DNA of 64,000 nucleotides from Sideroxyarcus emersonii (GTDB taxonomy: Bacteria > Pseudomonadota > Gammaproteobacteria > Burkholderiales > Gallionellaceae), in the NCBI RefSeq assembly GCF_021654335.1, contig NZ_AP023423.1, forward strand, positions 900,001 through 964,000, read 5' to 3'. The notes under the pieces are model-generated. The model was not told where the DNA came from, made no database searches, and saw only the letters and a list, made by a program, of their open reading frames with translations. Shown here piece by piece: positions 10,474 to 18,337 of this stretch; position 1 is the stretch's first letter, and each line of letters starts with the position of its first letter. A program made the translations under genes and the position numbers.

Positions 10474-11087
10474 AAAAATACCTGTTGACCGGGTTGCTGG
10501 TATGGGTTCCCCTGGGGATCACCCTGTGGGTATTGAACCTCATCATCGGCACCCTGGATCAGACGCTGGGCTTGCTGCCGTCGCACTGGCGTCCGGATGC
10601 GTTGCTCGGCGTGCATATCCCGGGCTTGGGCGTCATCCTGACGGCGCTGGTGGTGCTGATCACCGGCTTGCTGGTGCGCAACGTGTTCGGACAGCGGCTG
10701 TTGCGCTACTGGGACGGCTTGCTGCGCCGCATTCCCTTCGTCAACGCCATCTACAACAGCGTCAAGCAGGTCAGCGATACGCTGTTGTCCGAGAGCGGCA
10801 ATGCGTTCGGCAAAGTGCTGCTGGTCCGTTACCCGCATGCGGAAGCCTGGTCGCTGGCTTTCCAGACCAGCGTGCCGGGCGAGGTGACGCGCGTACTGGA
10901 AGGCGACGAATACGTCGGCGTCTTCGTGCCGACCACACCCAGCCCGGTCAATGGTTTTTACTTCTACGTCAGGAAATCCGAAACCATCGAGCTGGATATC
11001 AGCGTGGATGCGGCATTCAAGGCCATCATTTCGATGGGCGTGGTGACCACGCCCGATGCCGCGCCCAGGATCGCCGGCGCCAATTAG
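10470..11087 (+). CDS. DUF502 family membrane protein
   Basis: A 205-aa inner-membrane protein of the DUF502 family, function unknown. It starts at a GTG that overlaps the TGA of the preceding gene (GTGA), beginning VKKYLLTGLLVWVPLGITLW. Two N-terminal hydrophobic segments (about residues 5-27 and 48-70) are followed by the conserved RIPFVNAIYNSVKQVSDTLL and a soluble C-terminal domain. An earlier in-frame ATG at 10437 lies inside fmdB without a ribosome-binding site. The position between fmdB and aspS is conserved in many betaproteobacteria. Confidence 0.88.
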   Translation: MKKYLLTGLLVWVPLGITLWVLNLIIGTLDQTLGLLPSHWRPDALLGVHIPGLGVILTALVVLITGLLVRNVFGQRLLRYWDGLLRRIPFVNAIYNSVKQVSDTLLSESGNAFGKVLLVRYPHAEAWSLAFQTSVPGEVTRVLEGDEYVGVFVPTTPSPVNGFYFYVRKSETIELDISVDAAFKAIISMGVVTTPDAAPRIAGAN

Positions 11088-11125
11088 TTTTTCATTTGTA
11101 ATTCCCTGCCTAACTGTATTTCATC

Positions 11126-12922
11126 ATGCGAACTCATTACTGCGGACAACTCAACGTTACCAACCTCGGCCAGACCGTCACTCTGTGCGGCTGGGCACAT
11201 CGCCGCCGCGACCACGGCGGCGTGATCTTCATCGACCTGCGCGACCGCGAAGGCCTGGCGCAAGTGGTGTGCGATCCGGATCGGGCCGACATGTTCAAGG
11301 TCGCCGAATCGGTGCGTAACGAGTATGTGCTGAAGATCACCGGCCGCGTGCGCCGCCGTCCCGAAGGCACGGACAACAAGAACATCCCCAGCGGCGAGAT
11401 CGAGATCCTGTGCCATGAGATCGAAGTGCTGAACGTCTCCGTTACACCTCCGTTCCAGCTGGACGACGAGAACCTGTCCGAGAACGTGCGCCTGACCCAT
11501 CGCGTGATCGACCTGCGCCGTCCGCAGATGCAGCACAACATGATGCTGCGCTACAGGACTGCGCGTGCGTTCCGCCGCTTCCTCGACGACAAGGGCTTCA
11601 TCGACATCGAGACGCCGATGCTGACCAAGTCCACGCCGGAAGGGGCGCGCGACTACCTGGTGCCGTCGCGCGTGCATGCGGGCGAGTTCTTCGCGCTGCC
11701 GCAGTCGCCGCAGCTGTTCAAGCAGATGCTGATGGTGGCGGGCTTCGACCGCTACTACCAGATCACCAAGTGTTTCCGCGACGAAGACCTGCGCGCCGAC
11801 CGCCAGCCGGAATTTACTCAGGTGGATATCGAGACCTCCTTCCTGACGGAGGAGCAGATCATGGTGCTGATGGAAGAGATGATCCGCACCGTGTTCAAGG
11901 AAGTGCTGAACGTCGCGTTGCCCAACCCGTTTCCGCGCATGACCTATGCGGAGGCGATGGGCCGTTTCGGTTCAGACAAGCCTGACATGCGCGTGACGCT
12001 GGAGATCACCGAAGTCACCGATGCGGTGAAGGATGTGGCGTTCAAGGTATTCTCCGGTGTGGCGAACTCCGACACCGGCCGCGTGGCGGCGTTGCGTGTG
12101 CCGAACGGCGGCGCATTCTCGCGCGGCGAGATCGACGAATACACCAAGTTCGTCGGCATCTACGGCGCCAAGGGGCTGGCCTACATCAAGGTCAATGACG
12201 TCACGCAACTGAACGAAACCGGCCTGCAGTCACCCATCGTGAAGAACCTGCATGCCACAGCCCTGAAGACCATCATCGAGCGTACCTGCGCGCAGAACGG
12301 CGACATTATCTTCTTCGGCGCCGACAAGGCCAAGATCGTCAACGACGCGCTGGGGGCATTGCGCAGCAAGATCGGCCACGAGAAAGGCTATACCAACGGC
12401 AAGGCATGGGAGCCGCTGTGGGTGGTGGACTTCCCGATGTTCGAATACGACGACGAAGCGAAGCGCTGGAACGCCTGCCATCACCCGTTCACCGCGCCCA
12501 AGGACGAGCATCTGCAATTCCTCGAAAGCGATCCGGGCAAGTGCCTGGCCAAGGCCTACGACCTCGCCCTGAACGGCTGGGAGATCGGCGGCGGCTCGGT
12601 GCGTATCCACAAGGAAGAAGTGCAGAGCAAGGTGTTCCGTGCGCTCAACATCAACGCGGAAGAAGCGCAGCTCAAGTTCGGCTTCCTGCTCGACGCGCTG
12701 CAATACGGCGCGCCGCCGCACGGCGGCCTGGCCTTCGGCCTGGACCGCATCGTCACCATGATGACCGGCGCCGAGTCGATCCGCGACGTGATCGCCTTCC
12801 CCAAGACGCAGCGCGCGCAATGTCTGCTGACGCAGGCGCCGTCCGCGGTGGACGAGAAGCAATTGCGCGAACTGCACATCCGCCTGCGGCAGCCTGCGCC
12901 GACCGAGGCAGCCAAGGAATAG
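11126..12922 (+). CDS. aspS: Aspartyl-tRNA synthetase, bacterial type
   Basis: A 598-aa class IIb synthetase that charges tRNA(Asp). It has an N-terminal OB-fold anticodon domain (residues 1-105, [19 protein letters not shown]), motif 2 [16 protein letters not shown] near residue 220, the bacterial GAD insertion at about 290-420, and motif 3 GLAFGLDRI near 535. Its length matches bacterial AspS. Whether it also charges tRNA(Asn) cannot be decided here. It is central in an operon with fmdB and DUF502 upstream and an RNase/inhibitor pair one base downstream. Confidence 0.98.
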   Translation: MRTHYCGQLNVTNLGQTVTLCGWAHRRRDHGGVIFIDLRDREGLAQVVCDPDRADMFKVAESVRNEYVLKITGRVRRRPEGTDNKNIPSGEIEILCHEIEVLNVSVTPPFQLDDENLSENVRLTHRVIDLRRPQMQHNMMLRYRTARAFRRFLDDKGFIDIETPMLTKSTPEGARDYLVPSRVHAGEFFALPQSPQLFKQMLMVAGFDRYYQITKCFRDEDLRADRQPEFTQVDIETSFLTEEQIMVLMEEMIRTVFKEVLNVALPNPFPRMTYAEAMGRFGSDKPDMRVTLEITEVTDAVKDVAFKVFSGVANSDTGRVAALRVPNGGAFSRGEIDEYTKFVGIYGAKGLAYIKVNDVTQLNETGLQSPIVKNLHATALKTIIERTCAQNGDIIFFGADKAKIVNDALGALRSKIGHEKGYTNGKAWEPLWVVDFPMFEYDDEAKRWNACHHPFTAPKDEHLQFLESDPGKCLAKAYDLALNGWEIGGGSVRIHKEEVQSKVFRALNINAEEAQLKFGFLLDALQYGAPPHGGLAFGLDRIVTMMTGAESIRDVIAFPKTQRAQCLLTQAPSAVDEKQLRELHIRLRQPAPTEAAKE

Positions 12923-12923
12923 C

Positions 12924-13301
12924 ATGCGGTACGCAGTACAAGCACGGTGGTGGCTGTTCGTCGGCTTGCTGCTGTGTTTGCCGCTGGTCCAGGCACACAG
13001 CCATCACTCGCATGTTGCCGCAACCACTCCGGCCATCCCCGTCGCCGAACTGCCGCCGGAGGCGCGCACCACCTTGCAACTCATCCAGCAGGGAGGCGAG
13101 TTCCCATATCGCCGCGACGGCGTGGTGTTCGGCAACTACGAGCATGTGCTGCCGCAGCAGCCGCGCGGTTATTACCACGAATACACCGTGAAGACGCCGG
13201 GAGCGCATGATCGCGGCGCGCGGCGCATCGTGTGCGGTGTGGTGCCCGAATGCTATTACACCAGCGATCATTACCGCACTTTCCGCCGTATCGAGGAGTG
13301 A
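12924..13301 (+). CDS. Secreted barnase-type guanyl-specific ribonuclease (N1/T1 family)
   Basis: A 125-aa protein with a signal peptide (about residues 1-24, WWLFVGLLLCLPLVQAHS) and a compact microbial RNase domain. The core YYHEYTVKTPGAHDRGARR followed by YYTSDHYRTFRRI is the barnase/binase signature. Glu86, the Arg cluster at 97-101 and His117 correspond to the catalytic Glu, Arg and His. It would cleave RNA 3' of G outside the cytoplasm. It is followed within 2 bases by a barstar-like gene, the expected cytoplasmic inhibitor. Two Cys (104, 110), absent in barnase, could form a disulfide. Confidence 0.85.
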   Translation: MRYAVQARWWLFVGLLLCLPLVQAHSHHSHVAATTPAIPVAELPPEARTTLQLIQQGGEFPYRRDGVVFGNYEHVLPQQPRGYYHEYTVKTPGAHDRGARRIVCGVVPECYYTSDHYRTFRRIEE

Positions 13302-13303
13302 AT

Positions 13304-13678
13304 ATGAGCGATTTGTGCAAACGATTGCAGAATGTGGGCGAGGCCGGTGTGTATCGGCTCAACTGTGCGCCGGACGATCTGCGCAAGAGTGCGGCAGAGT
13401 GCGGCTATGTCGTGTTCGAGGCGAATCTGGCCGATGCTCGCGGCAAGGGCGAGGTGCTGGCCGAACTGGCGCGAGTGATCGCAGCGCCGGACTGGTTCGG
13501 CCATAACTGGGATGCGCTGGCCGACGCGCTGGGAGATCTTTCCTGGAAGGCTGCGCCGGGCTACGTGCTGGTCTTGCATGGCGAGGCAACGGGCGAAGAG
13601 ATGCTGAACGATATCCTCGACGCGACGGTGTCGTTCTGGAAGCTGCAGGACAAGCCATTCTGGGTATTCTTCGCCTGA
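13304..13678 (+). CDS. Barstar-family ribonuclease inhibitor
   Basis: A 124-aa barstar homologue. The family signature DWFGHNWDALADALGDLSW (about residues 62-80) is plain and contains the inhibitory Asp-rich helix. ATG at 13304 is chosen because GAGGAG lies 5 bases upstream, within the last codons of the RNase gene; the longer open frame from 13232 runs inside that gene. It protects the cytoplasm from premature RNase activity. Its TGA overlaps the ATG of nudB by one base, so an RNase/inhibitor cassette sits within a housekeeping operon. Confidence 0.88.
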   Translation: MSDLCKRLQNVGEAGVYRLNCAPDDLRKSAAECGYVVFEANLADARGKGEVLAELARVIAAPDWFGHNWDALADALGDLSWKAAPGYVLVLHGEATGEEMLNDILDATVSFWKLQDKPFWVFFA

Positions 13679-14130
13679 TGCCGCAATACAAACAGCCGAT
13701 CTCCGCGCTTATCGTCATCCATACCCGCGCGCTCGAGGTGCTGCTGCTGGAGCGTGCCGATTCCCCCGGCTACTGGCAATCCGTGACGGGCAGTCGAGAC
13801 GGGGAGGAGTCCTTGCGCGAAACCGCCATCCGCGAAGTGGGTGAGGAAACCGGCCTGGATGCGACACGCTATGTGTTGACGGACTGGCAGATGCAGAACG
13901 TGTACGATATCTATCCACAGTGGCAGCACCGCTATCCGCCCGGTGCCACCCGCAACACCGAACATGTGTTCGGGCTGCAACTCCCGCAGCCGCTCGCAGT
14001 CCAACTTGCGCCGCGCGAACACCTCAGCTATCAATGGTTGCCTTGGGATGAGGCGGCAGACAAGGTGTTTTCGCCGAGCAACCGTGCGGCGATCCTGCAA
14101 TTGCCGGAAAGGGTAAAGCGTGTCCGATAA
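13678..14130 (+). CDS. nudB: Dihydroneopterin triphosphate diphosphatase (Nudix)
   Basis: A 150-aa Nudix hydrolase. The Nudix box [23 protein letters not shown] (residues 38-60) is complete. Features typical of NudB are the N-terminal [12 protein letters not shown] and the [11 protein letters not shown] segment. NudB removes pyrophosphate from dihydroneopterin triphosphate in folate synthesis, and in betaproteobacteria it usually follows aspS, as here. Its 3' end overlaps the nadA GTG start by 11 bases. Confidence 0.88.
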   Translation: MPQYKQPISALIVIHTRALEVLLLERADSPGYWQSVTGSRDGEESLRETAIREVGEETGLDATRYVLTDWQMQNVYDIYPQWQHRYPPGATRNTEHVFGLQLPQPLAVQLAPREHLSYQWLPWDEAADKVFSPSNRAAILQLPERVKRVR

Positions 14131-15217
14131 CGTCATTTCCATCGCCTATGAACATCCCGATGCGGCGCAGACCGGTTGCAGCACGGCACATGCCTGGGCG
14201 AAGAAACCGCGCGAGCCGGAGCCCGGCGAGAAGGTCGAACTGATCGCGCGTATCAAGCGCCTGTTGAAGGAGCAGGATGCCGTGCTGGTCGCACATTACT
14301 ACGTGCACCCTGACCTGCAGGACCTGGCGGAACAGACCGGCGGTATCGTGTCCGATTCGCTCGACATGGCCAATTTCGGCCATCAGCATCCGGCCCGGAC
14401 CATTGTCGTGGCAGGTGTGCGCTTCATGGGCGAGACCGCGAAGATATTGAACCCGGAAAAACGAGTGCTGATGCCGGACCTCGAGGCGGAGTGTTCGCTT
14501 GACTTGGGCTGCCCTGCCGATGAGTTCACGGCCTTCTGCGATGCGCATCCGGACCGGACCGTGGTGGTGTATGCCAATACCAGCGCCGCAGTGAAGGCGC
14601 GCGCCGACTGGATGGTGACCAGCTCCATCGCCTTGCCGGTGGTGAAGCATCTCAAGGAGCAGGGCCGGAAGGTATTGTGGGCGCCCGATCGACATCTGGG
14701 CAGCTATGTGCAGGAGCAGACGGGCGCCGACATGCTGCTATGGCAGGGTTCGTGCATCGTGCACGACGAATACAAGGCAAAGGAACTGCATGAGCTCAAG
14801 GCGCAACACCCGGGTGCGCTGGTACTGGTGCATCCCGAGTCACCGCGCGCCGTGGTTAAGCTGGCCGATGTGGTCGGCTCCACCACACAGCTGATCAAGG
14901 CCGCACAGACTTCTCCCAACAAGGAATTCATCGTTGCCACCGACAACGGTATCCTGCACAAGATGCGCACCCTGTGCCCGGATAAGGTTTTCCTCGAAGC
15001 GCCCACTGCCGGAGTCGGCGCGAACTGCACCAGCTGCAGCCACTGCCCGTGGATGGCGATGAACGGCTTGCTGAATCTGGCCGAGGTGCTGGAAACGGGC
15101 AACAACGAGATCCACGTCGATCCCGCCATCATCCCGCGCGCAGTGATGCCCATCAAACGCATGCTGGATTTTGCCAGGCAGATCAACCTGCCGACGCGCG
15201 GGATAGGTAACGCGTGA
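14120..15217 (+). CDS. nadA: Quinolinate synthase A
   Basis: A 365-aa [4Fe-4S] enzyme that condenses [14 protein letters not shown] with dihydroxyacetone phosphate to quinolinate in NAD synthesis. Conserved elements are [15 protein letters not shown], the first cluster Cys region [24 protein letters not shown] and the C-terminal [10 protein letters not shown]. The start is a GTG inside the end of nudB. No promoter is seen, so it probably depends on the aspS operon transcript. nadB is not in the window. Confidence 0.96.
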   Translation: MSDNVISIAYEHPDAAQTGCSTAHAWAKKPREPEPGEKVELIARIKRLLKEQDAVLVAHYYVHPDLQDLAEQTGGIVSDSLDMANFGHQHPARTIVVAGVRFMGETAKILNPEKRVLMPDLEAECSLDLGCPADEFTAFCDAHPDRTVVVYANTSAAVKARADWMVTSSIALPVVKHLKEQGRKVLWAPDRHLGSYVQEQTGADMLLWQGSCIVHDEYKAKELHELKAQHPGALVLVHPESPRAVVKLADVVGSTTQLIKAAQTSPNKEFIVATDNGILHKMRTLCPDKVFLEAPTAGVGANCTSCSHCPWMAMNGLLNLAEVLETGNNEIHVDPAIIPRAVMPIKRMLDFARQINLPTRGIGNA

Positions 15218-15399
15218 AAACCCGGGCGCTTCCGGGCCACAGACAGACCGTCGCGGCAGCATCCCATCCGGATCAATCGTTTCCCGGCAAGACTCCCTGG
15301 CCGTGACTATCCAGGCCGTTTGGCATATGGTACTTTTCTTGTGTCTGAGGTAAGTTTGCCGGTGATTGCAAGGCACCGTACCGGGTAGTCGGGAAACGT

Positions 15400-16152
15400 A
15401 TGAACCCTATTAAAGCTGACTCCGCCAGTTACACAATCCCTTCGCTCCGACGCTGGCGAGTGGTGGAGATTACAACGCAAAATGGAGTGTCCAGCCGTCA
15501 TGTTTATGGTCATGACATAACGAATGACACAGACCGCGCATCTACCAGCATCAAGGAGTTCAACCGGGAAACAATGACCGTTACCACCCACAGAGGCAGC
15601 ATATACAAGCTGCTGGGCGCACCAGGTCATTCTCGTGGGGGAGCGCAAGTCTGGAAAGAGTGGTGTAACAGGCATGGGGTCGTTTCCGAACTCGACGTGA
15701 CCGACGAATACTTCAGCGTCGACAAGCTGTTCTCGAAAGCTAGCGAAGAGCTCTATGTTGGGCTGCAAGAATTAGCCGACTCTACCTTCCCCCGGCGCTG
15801 TGAAAGTTGCGGCCGGGAATATCGTAACGCCGCCGAATTCCTTGCGGCCACCCGGCCTGCGTCCCCCGATGCCAGCGGGCTGGAGCGACACGGCGACGAT
15901 GATGCCAAAATGATCGTGGAGCTGTTCCGCAATTGCGTTTGCGGCTCGACCTTGCACGAAAGCATCGGAAACCGGCGTGACCTTGGCGAATACGGCGTCA
16001 AGCGTCGTATGCGATTTGAGGACATGGTCAACAAGCTGGTTGCGAAAGGCTACACGGAAGAAACAATACGAGGCGAACTGCTTAAACTCATGCGTGGGCA
16101 ACCCAATGATGTGGTGAGGCTGGCAAAGCGCAGGAATCCACAGAGGCGCTAG
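15400..16152 (+). CDS. Hypothetical protein with a four-cysteine site
   Basis: A 250-aa soluble protein I do not recognise. Residues 15-105 look like a beta-rich domain (RRWRVVEITTQNGVSSRHVYG). Cys134/Cys137 (RRCESCGREYRNAAEFLAAT) and Cys179/Cys181 (FRNCVCGSTL) are spaced to bind zinc. The basic C-terminal part (206-250) ends in a patch rich in Arg and Lys. A GGGAAA ribosome-binding site precedes the ATG. It stands alone between nadA and the nuclease-like gene, with 182 bases before and 151 after, and its base use looks less GC-rich than its neighbours, so recent acquisition is possible. A nucleic-acid or regulatory role is only a guess. Confidence 0.6.
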   Translation: MNPIKADSASYTIPSLRRWRVVEITTQNGVSSRHVYGHDITNDTDRASTSIKEFNRETMTVTTHRGSIYKLLGAPGHSRGGAQVWKEWCNRHGVVSELDVTDEYFSVDKLFSKASEELYVGLQELADSTFPRRCESCGREYRNAAEFLAATRPASPDASGLERHGDDDAKMIVELFRNCVCGSTLHESIGNRRDLGEYGVKRRMRFEDMVNKLVAKGYTEETIRGELLKLMRGQPNDVVRLAKRRNPQRR

Positions 16153-16290
16153 CTGATCTCCAATCGAAATGCTGTGCGCCAGCCGAGGGGGAAATTAATG
16201 CACGCGTTGCCTGGATCGGTTGAACTGGCAGTTCTTTAAGAAGAAGCCCGTGCACTCCGATTGACACATCATTCCTCATCGCCGATTGGG

Positions 16291-16296
16291 TAGAAT
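16291..16296 (+). promoter_or_regulatory. -10-like element giving a possibly leaderless transcript
   Basis: TAGAAT at 16291-16296 would place the transcription start at about 16303, at the ATG (16304) of the next gene, which has no Shine-Dalgarno. A TTGACA at 16261 is too far away (24 bases) to be its normal -35. Confidence 0.3.
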
Positions 16297-16303
16297 GCCA
16301 CCC

Positions 16304-17047
16304 ATGACCCCCCTCAAGATCGCCACCTACAACATCCATAAAGGCTTTTCGCAGTTCAACCGGCGCGTGGTATTGCATGAATTGCGCGAGCGCCTGCGCG
16401 AACTGGATGCCGACATCGTGTTCCTGCAGGAAGTACAGGGCGAACACGCGGGCCATGTACAGCGCCATACCGATTATCCCGTTGAGCCGCAGTACGAATT
16501 CCTAGCCGATCATTTCTGGGCGCACCATGCATACGGCATGAATGCGGTGTACGACGAAGGACATCACGGCAATGCCATCCTCAGCCGTTTTCCCATCGTG
16601 CAGGCTGTCAACAAGGATGTGTCCGCGCACCGTTTCGAAAGCCGTGGCCTGCTGCACTGCGAAGTGGAGGTGGGTGGGCAACGAATACATTGCCTGTGCG
16701 CGCATTTCGGCCTGTTTGCCAGGGGGCGGCGTGCGCAGACGCATGCGCTGGTCGAGTATGTGCAGAGCGAGATATCGCCGCAGGCGCCGCTGCTGATCGC
16801 CGGCGACTTCAACGATTGGCGCAATCGCTTGAGTCGCACGCTGGCCGCGGAACTGGGCGTGCAGGACGTGTTCGACCAGCTTGAGGGCAAGCCGGCGCGC
16901 AGTTTTCCCTCGCGCATCCCGCTTTTCCGGCTGGACCGCATCTATGTGCGCGGCTTCAGGGTGCAGTATTGCGATGTGCATATCGGCGGCAAATGGAAGC
17001 GCCTGTCCGATCATGCTGCCCTCTCTGCACAACTGGCGCGTTCATGA
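16304..17047 (+). CDS. Endonuclease/exonuclease/phosphatase family protein (YbhP-like)
   Basis: A 247-aa protein of the DNase I-like EEP fold. Motifs are TYNIHKGF near the N-terminus, FLQEVQGEH with the metal-binding Glu, GDFNDWRN, and the C-terminal SDHAALSA with the catalytic His. ATG 16304 is preferred over upstream in-frame TTG and ATG codons because the first conserved strand (LKIATYNIHK) begins four residues later. It overlaps the following cardiolipin synthase gene (ATGA). The same pair, ybhP-clsB, occurs in Escherichia coli, so a phospholipid-linked role is likelier than DNA degradation. Confidence 0.85.
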   Translation: MTPLKIATYNIHKGFSQFNRRVVLHELRERLRELDADIVFLQEVQGEHAGHVQRHTDYPVEPQYEFLADHFWAHHAYGMNAVYDEGHHGNAILSRFPIVQAVNKDVSAHRFESRGLLHCEVEVGGQRIHCLCAHFGLFARGRRAQTHALVEYVQSEISPQAPLLIAGDFNDWRNRLSRTLAAELGVQDVFDQLEGKPARSFPSRIPLFRLDRIYVRGFRVQYCDVHIGGKWKRLSDHAALSAQLARS

Positions 17048-18210
17048 GTCCAGCCCATCTGGTTTCTGGCAACGAACTGACGCTGTTGCAGAACGGCGTG
17101 GCGCTGTTTCCCCAGCTATGTGCCGATATCGATGCGGCAAAACATTCCGTCTATCTTGAAAGCTACATCTTTGCCGCCGACGAGAGCGGTCATCTGGTCG
17201 GCCAGGCGTTGCGGCGGGCGGCAGAGCGGGGAGTGACGGTGCGGGTGCTGCTGGACGGGTTCGGCTCGGCGGAGCTGCCGGCTTCGTTCGAAGACGAATT
17301 GCGCAAATCGGGGGTCGAGGTGCACTGGTTCAGGCGCGAGATCTCGCCTTTTACCTTCAGGCGCAGCCGCATGCGACGGCTGCGTCGCATGCACCGCAAG
17401 TTGGCGGCGATGGACGGTGAGGTGGCGTTCGTGGGGGGCATCAATATCATCCACGATATACCGGCGAAACTGGGTTTCGATGCGCCGCGCCTGGATTATG
17501 CGGTGCGGGTGCGCGGCGAACTCGCCGGCGAGGTGCAGGCGGTGATGCAGCGTTTGTGGGAGATGGTGTCCTGGGCGTCTTTTCGCAAGCGCGTCAGGGA
17601 GCAAGGCTGGCGCCTGTACCGGATCAGGCGGCATCCCGATGCCAGGGTACAGCTGGTGTTGCGCGACAACGTGCGGCACCGGCGCGACATCGAACGCGCC
17701 TATCTCAAGGCCATCGCCGGTGCGCAGCGCGAGGTCATCGTCGCCAATGCCTATTTTCTCCCCGGCCGCCTGTTCCTCCGGGCGCTGGTGCATGCGGCGA
17801 GGCGGGGGGTGCGTGTGATGCTGGTGGTGCAGGGCAAGGTCGAATATCGCTTGCAGCATTACGCTACGCTCGCACTGTACGGGCGACTGCTGGCTGCGGG
17901 GGTGGAGATCTACGAGTATCACGCCAGCTACCTGCATGCCAAGGTGGCCGTGGTCGATGGCGAATGGGCGACGGTGGGATCTTTCAATATCGATCCTTTC
18001 AGCCTGTTGCTGGCGCGCGAGGCGAACCTGGTCGTGGACGACACCGGCTTTGCCGGGGCCCTGCGCGGCAGCCTGCTGGATGCGATCGACCGCGATGGGC
18101 GGCGCGTGAAGTTCGCCCGTTCCAGCCTGCTCACGCGTTTGTTTGCGCGCGTGAGTTACGGGCTGGTGCGCTTCATCATCGGCGTGCTGGGCATCGCCAA
18201 GCGACACTGA
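17044..18210 (+). CDS. clsB: Cardiolipin synthase B-type phospholipase D family protein
   Basis: A 388-aa PLD-superfamily enzyme with two HKD motifs: H117-K119-D124 (MHRKLAAMDGEVAFVGG) and H298-K300-D305 (YLHAKVAVVDGEWATVGS). It lacks N-terminal membrane helices, as ClsB (YbhO) does and unlike ClsA. It would join phosphatidyl groups to form cardiolipin or phosphatidylglycerol at the inner membrane. ATG 17044 overlaps the preceding stop by ATGA. The C-terminus has a hydrophobic, basic tail (GLVRFIIGVLGIAKRH) that may touch the membrane. Confidence 0.88.
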   Translation: MSPAHLVSGNELTLLQNGVALFPQLCADIDAAKHSVYLESYIFAADESGHLVGQALRRAAERGVTVRVLLDGFGSAELPASFEDELRKSGVEVHWFRREISPFTFRRSRMRRLRRMHRKLAAMDGEVAFVGGINIIHDIPAKLGFDAPRLDYAVRVRGELAGEVQAVMQRLWEMVSWASFRKRVREQGWRLYRIRRHPDARVQLVLRDNVRHRRDIERAYLKAIAGAQREVIVANAYFLPGRLFLRALVHAARRGVRVMLVVQGKVEYRLQHYATLALYGRLLAAGVEIYEYHASYLHAKVAVVDGEWATVGSFNIDPFSLLLAREANLVVDDTGFAGALRGSLLDAIDRDGRRVKFARSSLLTRLFARVSYGLVRFIIGVLGIAKRH

Positions 18211-18256
18211 GGCGCGGCCAGATTGGGAGGCCAGGCATGCGGTCGTCCCGCACGAA

Positions 18257-18285
18257 TTGACAGTGCCCGGTACGGCGCGGAGAAT
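18257..18285 (+). promoter_or_regulatory. Putative promoter of glgP-glk
   Basis: A perfect -35 TTGACA (18257-18262) and GAGAAT (18280-18285) are 17 bases apart. The predicted start near 18292 lies downstream of the longest possible glgP reading frame start, so that start is excluded. Confidence 0.5.
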
Positions 18286-18337
18286 CGGTGACGGAGCTAC
18301 CACGGCAATGGATGCAGGCGTATCACATGGGGGAGCG

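Noticed and set aside
16261..16266. TTGACA as -35 of the nuclease-like gene
   Set aside because: The spacing to TAGAAT is 24 bases, too long for sigma70; kept only as a note.
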